Positions 57,688 through 64,000 of a stretch of 64,000 nucleotides of DNA are shown piece by piece. The stretch is from Desmodesmus armatus (taxonomy: Eukaryota; Chlorophyta; Chlorophyceae; Sphaeropleales; Scenedesmaceae). The position numbers and the translations under genes were made by a program. The DNA lies in contig VIIQ02000092.1 of the NCBI GenBank assembly GCA_007449985.2, positions 174,001 to 238,000 of the forward strand, given 5' to 3'. The first letter of the stretch is position 1; every line of letters begins with the position of its first letter. Below the pieces are notes generated by a model. That model saw only the letters and a list, made by a program, of their open reading frames with translations, had not been told where the DNA came from and did no database searches.

Positions 57688-60421
57688 TGTTGTCCGCAGG
57701 TGAACCTGTTGGATGATGGCATTGCCAACCTGCTGCTGGGCATCCTATCTGATGGAGTCAACACAGTGGAGCGTGAGGGCATCAGCATCAGCCACCCGTA
57801 AGTAGAGCTGGAACTTGTTTTGGGGGGGAGGTTTTTTTGGGGGGGGGGCACTTGTGGCTGCTAGCAGCAGCAGCAGCAACAGCAGCTGTTGTTTTTGTGG
57901 GGCCCAGGGGGGTGGGAAGGGAAGGGACGCTGTTGGGCATTCTGCCTGAGTGAGTCAACACACTGCAGCGTACGGGAATCAGCATCAGCCGTGTTGATTG
58001 ACAAGCACACTACCCCCACCCCCCCCCCCGGGGGGGGGGGACACCGGTCATCAGGAGCAGCAGCAGTGGTGACAATCAACTATGGCATTCCAAGGCCCCA
58101 TGTGTTGGCTGCTTTGTCGGTCAGTGTGGCGCCCTCAGCTTGCCCTTGGGTGGTCAACTCCATACTCTGCGTTTGAGTGGACCGCCAAGTGCAAGGTGGG
58201 GGTACCATGTCGACTGACCGTGGGGGTGCAGACCAGTGCCAACACCACCAGCAGCAGCTGCAGCAGCACCAGCAGCAGCAGCAGCAGGCATTTGTGGAGT
58301 CATGCAAGAGTCATGTTTTATTTATGATGTATTCAGACCTGTCAGGTGATCACTGTGATGCCCCCACCTAGCCCTGTAGGTCTCTACCTCATGTTCGGCT
58401 GTGCAGCTCCTCAGGGCAAGGTGGTGCCACCACAGCGATCTACTTCAGAGTGACCTTGGTTTATACTGGGTGTCCCTGGGGACCCCAGGGGGGGGGGGGG
58501 GCGCAGCATGTGCTGATCAGCGGCAGCAGCAGCAGCAGACATCTGTGGAGTCAGCTTTTATAGGTGGAGTCAGCTTTCATAACTACAGAATGCATGAACC
58601 TCTTTTGGGCTGCTTTGGTAGTCACTGTGATGCCCCCCCCCTCCTTAGCCCTGAACTATCGCCCACCTGCTCAGATGTGCAGCTCTTCCAGTTCAAGGTG
58701 ATGGCACCACAGGGGTTCACTTTGAGTGACCTTCATCATCATCATGTTGCACGTTTCCAGCAGGGTCATTGTGCCAAAGCATTGCTTAGCATCAAGTCTA
58801 CCTAGGTGCCTAACACAGCACCACCAGACAAATCTGGGAAGGCATTGCTACCTCCCAGAGCCTGGGCCGGTTGTGGCGACAACGCAGGCATACAAAGGGC
58901 ATAAGAAGCAGCAGCGCTGAAACGGGCTGCTGCAGACCACCCCACACATGCTCCTCTGTGGTTTCAAAACCAAACTACTGTAGTGGGATTCCCAAGGAGA
59001 CCTTGGTGAAAATTATGTGCCCCTGGGGGGGGGGGACTCCAAACAACAGTACTGAGTAGCAGCAGCAGCAATAGGCATCTGTGCAGCCTCTTGCCTGAAT
59101 ACTTTCTGCATTTGGATCTGTCGGGGCTGCTTTGGTGGTCAATGTGATGCCCCCACCTTGCCCTCAGTAGCAGATCGTCCATTCAATGAGCTGCTTGCTG
59201 AGGGACAGGTGATGGCATTGCATCAATCAACCAGAACACCCCCCCACACACACACACACACCCTGCCCCTCTCCCCCCCCCCACACACACACACTCTGTG
59301 TCAACACACGCCCGCCGGCACGCACGCACGTATATGTTTGCTTGTCCTTATAGCATTGCAAGGGTGTGAACCTACGTGCATTTCAGGTCTTGACACCCTG
59401 CATTTTTGCCCCTCCTCCTTGCTTACAGGTGCCGGCCGCTGCTAATCGCCACGTACAACCCCGAGGAGGGTCCCCTGTTAGGACCCCAAGTTCACAACCC
59501 ATGAATCCTGACAACTCACATACACGCACACACATGTATGTTTGTGTGTGTTCGCTTGCAGGTGCCGGCCGCTGCTAATCGCCACGTACAACCCCGAGGA
59601 GGGTCCCCTGCGTGAGCACCTGCTGGACCGCATTGCCATCTGCCTCAGTGCTGATGTGGCACAGAGCAAGGAGGAACGCGTGCAGGCCATTGACGCAGGT
59701 GGGCTGCAGTACCATAGTGACCACTGTATGTGTGTGCGAGTTTGTGGCTACAGGAGTGTCCTGTGGTTTGACCATTGCAGGATGTTGAATGTTGTGTAGA
59801 GACATGTGTGAGGAGGTCACCTGTCAACATCCAAATGCTCCGCCACATAATCGCCCACGCTTCGATGTGCTGTGCTGTCCCCCCCCCCCCCCTGCAGCTG
59901 TTCGCTTCCAAGACAGCCCTGACGCTGTGTTTTAGGAGACAGGCAAAATTCCGAATGCTTTGCTGCACAATGACCCATGGTGTGCTGTGCTGTGCTGTCC
60001 CCCGTTTTGCAGCTGTCCGCTTCCAGGACAGCCCTGACGCTGTGTTTGAGGAGACGCGGGAGATCACCGAGGGACTCAACTCATCGGTAAGCCGTGAGGC
60101 AGCATGCATCGTCGGAATGGGGGGGGGGGTAATCTGCGGGCAGGGGGCGTGCTAGTCATTGGGAGGGGGGTGTGCCGGTGGGGGGGGGGGGGGGGTCTGT
60201 AAGTGTTTTGCAGTGTGCCTGTGTCGTCGGTGAGAGGAGGGGGGGGGAGGCAGCGTGGGTTTCCAGTGACTGAGCTTCGCTCACTGCTTCGTGCTGGACA
60301 GATGATGACAGTATCGGGGTCACCTTCAGCGGCTTTAGATGCTGAGTGACGCCGCCGTGCCGATGCTGTATTCAGAAGTGGTGTAACATTGTTGACAGCT
60401 CGCTTGTCACACATCGTCCTC

Positions 60422-60463
<42 letters not shown>

Positions 60464-63400
60464 CAGGTGATCCTTGCTCGTGAGTACCTGAAGGATGTAG
60501 TGATCAGTCCTGACCAGGTCAAGTACCTCGTGGAGGAGGCACGCAGGGGGGGAGTGCAGGTGAGAGGGCGAGGGGGTCAATCCTTGAATCATCAAAACGA
60601 TCAAATTCATCAAAAGCACCACTACTTGCCATGTCCCTGCCGAATGCGTCCCTGGCAACCCATCAACACCATTGCTGCCCTGCCTGTTTCCCCTTTCCAC
60701 CCCAAAAAAGCCCCCCCCCCTCAAACACCCCCAACCATTGCCCGCCTCCCCACAGGATTACCGTGTTCATAATGCAGACCTTTCTCTGTGTGCAATTCAT
60801 GGAAACAAGGTCCTTTCATACTGTATCCGGCTTGATGTATCTTACCCATGCTACTGCTACCCTGCCTGCCCCCCCACCCCCAGGGTCACCGTGCGGAGCT
60901 GTTTGCCGTGCGTGCTGCTCGTGCTGCTGCTGCACTGGACGGGCGTGAGACTGTCAACAAGGACGACCTGCGCCAGGCTGTCAACCTTGTCATCCTGCCG
61001 CGCTCGGTGCTGCTGGACACTCCCCCACCAGAGGATGAGTCACCACCCCCACCACCCCCTCCTCCCCCTCCACCACAGGTAGGGTGCAGGGTTGGTTGTT
61101 TGCGGGTGTTGTGGGGGTGTCTTGCAGTTGTGATTGTTTGGTTGTGGAGCACACTGCCGGTTGAGGGGTGAGGAGAGTGGCTTGGATGATGCAAGGTGCT
61201 TTGGGGGTTGTTGCGGGCTGTCAACCTTGTCATCCTGCCCCGCTCGGTGCTGCTGGACACTCCCCCACCGGAGGATGAGTCACCACCCCCACCACCACCT
61301 CCTCCCCCTCCACCACAGGTAGGGTGCAGGGCTGGTTGTTTGTGGGTGTCGTGGGGGTGTTCTGGGGGTGTCTTGCAGTATTGGATTGTTTGGTTGTGGG
61401 TTTGGTTGTGGAGAACCTCGCTGGTTGAGGGGGTGAGGAGAGCGGCTTGGATGATGCAAGGTGCTTTGGGGATTGTTGGGGGTTGTCAATCTTGTCATCC
61501 TGCCCCGCTCTGTGCTGCTGAATACTTCCCCACCGGAGGATGAGTCACCACCCCCACCACCCCATCCCCCCCCTCCACCACAGGTAAGGGAGTTTGGCTG
61601 GTGGGCCTGCTGGTGTGCAGTGCTCAGAACTTGAGGGTGTTGCATACAGTGGTGTGTTGTGCGGCTGGTGGGGACTGTAGGGGGTGCTTGTGTAGGGACA
61701 GAAACCTGGCCATCCTGCCCCGTTCAGTGCTGCTGAATACTTCCCCACCAGAGGATGAGTCACCACCCCCACCACCACCTCCTCCCCTCCACCACAGGTA
61801 GGGTATTGCAGGGTGTGATCTGACGTGTTGTGGGGGTGTTGTTGGCGTCTTGGTGGTTGCTTGGTTGTTGTTGGGAAGACTGTGGGGTGGGGGTGGGAAA
61901 CAGGCTTGCATCATGCATGGTGTTGTTGGGGGTGGTGGGGGCTGTCAATCTTGTCATCCTGCCCCGCTCGGTGCTGCTGGACACTCCCCACCGGAGGATG
62001 AGTCACCACCCCCACCACCCCCTCCTCCCCCTCCACCACAGGTAGGGTGCAGGGTTGGTTGTTTGTGGGTGTTCTGGGGGTGTCTTGCAGTTATGGATTG
62101 TTTGGTTGTGGAGAACATCGCTGGTTGAGGGGGTGAGGAGAGCGGCTGGATGATGCGAGGTGCTTTGGGGATTGTTGGGCGCTGTCAACCTGGTCATCCT
62201 GCCCCGCTCTGTGCTGCTGGACACACCCCCACCGGAGGATGAGTCACCACCCCCACCACCCCCTCCTCCCCCTCCACCACAGGTAGGGTGCAGGGTTTCA
62301 TATGGGGATGCTGTGTTGTGCAGATGTCGGTTACTGGTGTCTGGAACTGGGCCCCCTGATTGTTGTTGTGTGGGGGAAGGGGATAACTGCATGTTGTGTC
62401 GTATGGGTGGTGGGGGCTGTTGCGGTCATCTTGCCCCAGTGCCACTGTCACTGCTGCTCACACTTTTGCAGAAAAAAAAGGGGAAGAGGACCAGGGAGAA
62501 AAGGAAGAAGATGAGGAGGAGGACAAGTCCATGCAGCATCATGTCATCAATTCACTCACTCGCTCATTTTCTCACTCTCTCACTCTTACATGATTCCAGG
62601 ACAACATGGAGGATGAGGAGCAGGAAGAAGAAAAGGAGGGGAGGGAAATGGATAACATCAACATGGGTGTGCATGCATGATTATGTCATCACTCCCTCTC
62701 TCACTCACTCACTCACTCACTCACTCTTTACTTGTTACTTTCTCTCTCACACTTTTCCAGGACAACATGGAGGATGAGGAGCAAGAAGAAGAGAAGGAGG
62801 AGGAGGAAGAGGACAGGAGGATGAAGAAGATAAGGACGAACCAGACCAGATACCCGAAGAGTTCATCTTCGAGGCAGAGGTGAGCCTGGGCACTGCCTAG
62901 CAGGTCTTGCGGGTGTAGTTGGGTGGGTGTACTGGTGTGGATAGTGCACTTCCTGTCATCCCAGAAGTGAAATCAGGGCAAATCTGGGGGGGGTCAGGGT
63001 CAGGGTCAGGGGTCAGGGGTCAGAAGAAGGATGATGAGGATAAGGACAAGGACGAACCAGATACCCAAAAAATATGTCGTCGAGGCTGAGATGAGCCTGG
63101 GCAATGTGTTGGGATTTTGGTTGTCGAGCAGTGGTAGTGGCAAAGTGTACTGCCTCCCGCTCAGTACACCGCGGGCAAATTTGGTGTAGGGCCTATGTGA
63201 GAAGGAGGAAGGGAAGGATAAGGATAAGGACGAACCAGACCAGATACCCTGGGAGTTTTTCTTGGAGGCAGAGGTGAGCCTGTTGCAACGTTGGGGTGCG
63301 ACGGGAACCGCACAATGTTCCCGTCGCACCCAAAGTCGCAACAGGCTCACCTCTGCCTCCAAGACAAACTCCCAGGGTATCTGGTCTGGTTAGGGATGGA

Positions 63401-64000
63401 CCAAAGCGTATGCGCATGTAGATACGTATATATACGTATCTGAAAAGCAACCATTGCGGTTTGGCCCATATCTGTAACTTGAGTGTTAGCGACAAAGCCT
63501 ACTTTCTCCCACCCTGAATGACCCTGCAGCAGGACTTGGGGGTGGGGGTGGGGGCTGTAGGAAAAGGGTAGGGAGGATAAGGATAAGGACGAACCTGATC
63601 AGATACCAGAGGAGTTTGTCTTTGAGGCAGAGGTAAGGTTCCACACCCCCGCACCCACCCCACACCTGTGCCTTGAGCCGCCTGCACCCTTTGTCCCCCT
63701 CACACCTGCCTTTCACACACAACAAGCCCTTACTGCCACTTTGGCACACCAGATGCCTTGGTCGCTACTAACACGATGCCACACCACACACGCTGGAAAA
63801 TGCACACATGAACACATCAACTTGTCAGTACCTTTGAGCTCCAGTTTCATGACTTGTCTGAGTATTGTGATGCTGTGCTGTGCTGTGCTGTGCTGTGCTG
63901 TGCTGTGCTGTGCTGTGCTGTGCTGTGCTGTGTCATGCTGTGCCTCTCACCATGCGCAGGGTGTGATCCTGGACCCCTCGATCCTCATGTTTGCTCAGCA
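48834..64000 (+). CDS. CHLD: Magnesium chelatase subunit D, chloroplast (5' part; continues past the window)
   Basis: Plastid AAA+ subunit that, with CHLI and CHLH, inserts Mg2+ into protoporphyrin IX, the first committed step of chlorophyll synthesis. Exons: 48834-49026, 49112-49404, 56411-56542, 57330-57398, 57700-57797, 59562-59698, 60013-60086, 60467-60559, 60884-61078, then acidic-hinge exon(s) between 62.4 and 63.65 kb, then 63960 onward. Residues 1 to about 50 are a Ser/Arg-rich transit peptide ending near TVVTCKA. AAA+ features: [32 protein letters not shown] (Walker A region), [39 protein letters not shown] (Walker B region), [11 protein letters not shown] and REHLLDRIA. Then a poly-Pro run ([15 protein letters not shown]) and an acidic linker ending PEEFIFEAE or PEEFVFEAE, followed by [13 protein letters not shown]. 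The C-terminal integrin-I/MIDAS domain lies outside the window. Intron 2 is 7 kb of hairpin repeats. The hinge exon choice is uncertain because of duplicate copies. Confidence 0.95.
49497..49665 (+). repeat. Copies of the end of CHLD exon 2
   Basis: The exon 2 end ([13 protein letters not shown] plus donor gtgagt) recurs at about 49497-49540 ([13 protein letters not shown], donor gtgagt) and 49620-49662 (further diverged). They lie at the start of the 7-kb intron. Both are followed by G-runs. Confidence 0.88.
50090..54215 (+). repeat. Array of about 17 diverged hairpin units in CHLD intron 2
   Basis: Units recur roughly every 190 bp, starting near 50095, 50275, 50480, 50690, 50870, 51025, 51215, 51405, 51597, 51795, 51970, 52425, 52590, 52825, 53030, 53585, 53775 and 54135. 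Each begins with a word like gtggtgcctgcaagtagctga and ends with its complement, like tcagctgtgtgcagtgcacca, so each can fold as a stem of some 35-45 imperfect pairs. Sides differ between units but stay complementary to each other (for example cagctgaa ... cctgtcagg with cctgaca ... ttcagctg at 50110-50160). Spacers usually hold a G-run. Confidence 0.85.
54325..56110 (+). repeat. Second hairpin-repeat family in CHLD intron 2
   Basis: About eight units pair a left side like ggcagcaggacgtgtgtgtc with a right side like ggacacacacgtcctgctg. Left/right sides lie near 54340/54412, 54590/54650, 54830/54897, 55530/55598, 55685/55748, 55800/55860 and 56010/56080, with a degenerate unit near 55230-55320. 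Separate in sequence from the preceding array. Long G-runs separate the units. Confidence 0.82.
56694..56788 (+). repeat. Copy of the end of CHLD exon 3
   Basis: Repeats [18 protein letters not shown] almost exactly, followed by a donor-like gttagt, in the downstream intron. A copy of the end of exon 5 (VNT..REGISIS) lies at about 57926-57992, also downstream of its exon. Confidence 0.9.
59430..59480 (+). repeat. Copies of the starts of CHLD exons 6 and 7
   Basis: The exon 6 start ([16 protein letters not shown]) appears after an acceptor at about 59430 and again as the real exon at 59562; the first runs into non-coding sequence after the word for GPL. The start of exon 7 ([12 protein letters not shown]) is copied at about 59898 with a stop, ahead of the real exon at 60013. 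Confidence 0.9.
60423..60461 (+). repeat. (CTG)n microsatellite at the CHLD exon 8 acceptor
   Basis: About 13 uninterrupted CTG triplets end five bases before the acceptor cttcag (60461-60466). It fills the polypyrimidine-tract position. Confidence 0.95.
61210..62282 (+). repeat. Five tandem copies of the end of CHLD exon 9
   Basis: The exon 9 end, from [21 protein letters not shown] through the Pro run and donor gtaggg, is repeated with ends at 61318, 61583, 61797, 62041 and 62282; the real exon ends at 61078. Copies are 90 percent or more alike by eye, period about 215-265 bp. None has an acceptor directly before it. Several remain open in frame for 30 or more codons. Confidence 0.93.
62600..63632 (+). 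repeat. Multiple copies of the CHLD acidic-hinge exon
   Basis: [13 protein letters not shown] after a ccag acceptor occurs at about 62601 and 62761. The block [12 protein letters not shown](I/V)FEAE plus donor occurs near 62825-62880, 63030-63090 (damaged), 63208-63272 and 63572-63632, and once inverted at 63339-63391. Plant CHLD has one such hinge (DEDQVPEEFIFDAE-like). Which copy or copies are spliced in cannot be decided here. Confidence 0.85.
63233..63391 (+). repeat. Hairpin containing an inverted hinge-exon copy
   Basis: Arms 63233-63308 and 63317-63391 (about 75 bp, roughly five mismatches) flank an 8-base loop, cgcacaat. The left arm holds a hinge-exon copy with its donor; the right arm is the same in reverse complement. 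Confidence 0.92.
63867..63936 (+). repeat. (TGTGC)n pentanucleotide tract before a CHLD acceptor
   Basis: About 13 copies of TGTGC/GCTGT run to about 24 bases before the acceptor at 63959. Same motif as at 24463-24506. Confidence 0.95.

Overview
The window is nuclear DNA of a green alga, most likely a chlorophycean (Chlamydomonadales/Sphaeropleales type). The evidence is: two chlorophyll/chloroplast-era and plant-type genes (Mg-chelatase subunit D, a type-B GARP response regulator), a plant-like peroxisomal acyl-CoA oxidase, very intron-rich genes with GT-AG introns, CAG/CTG and G-run rich introns, and TGTAA motifs downstream of stops, which are the usual polyadenylation signal of this group. 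The genus cannot be fixed from the sequence alone.

Layout. 1-2910: no recognisable gene. 2911-11675 (+): long-chain acyl-CoA oxidase, 18 exons, complete. 11676-16315: convergent 3' ends, with a tandem repeat at 15.4-15.8 kb. 16316-21109 (-): type-B response regulator (receiver plus GARP DNA-binding domain plus low-complexity tail). 21110-21682: divergent promoter region. 21683-24735 (+): organellar, probably mitochondrial, ribosomal protein uL6 with a Gln-rich extension. 26652-28528 (-): F-box/leucine-rich-repeat protein. 30375-41334 (-): condensin subunit 3 (CAP-G), 15 exons, complete. 41335-41723: short divergent promoter. 41724-48166 (+): mitochondrial ATP synthase gamma subunit, 8 exons, complete. 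48834-64000 (+): magnesium chelatase subunit D, 5' part; it runs off the end of the window. The genes have unrelated roles (peroxisomal beta-oxidation, signalling, organelle translation, chromosome condensation, respiration, chlorophyll synthesis); this is an ordinary eukaryotic neighbourhood, not an operon.

Two things stand out. First, intron 6 of the condensin gene holds a circularly permuted tRNA-Ser(AGA) gene on the minus strand: the 3' half (38083-38127) lies upstream of the 5' half (38002-38038). The halves rejoin exactly between positions 37 and 38, the outer flanks form a perfect 8-bp helix, and a T-run terminator follows.

Second, introns in nearly every gene are filled with decayed tandem copies of the ends of the neighbouring exons, usually with the splice site still attached. 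Copies of an exon's 5' end lie only in the upstream intron and copies of its 3' end only in the downstream intron, which points to repeated tandem duplication across splice junctions. Introns also carry long near-perfect hairpins, arrays of hairpin units (a 7-kb intron of the Mg-chelatase gene), G-runs near donors with C-runs near acceptors, and TGTGC pentamer tracts just before acceptors.
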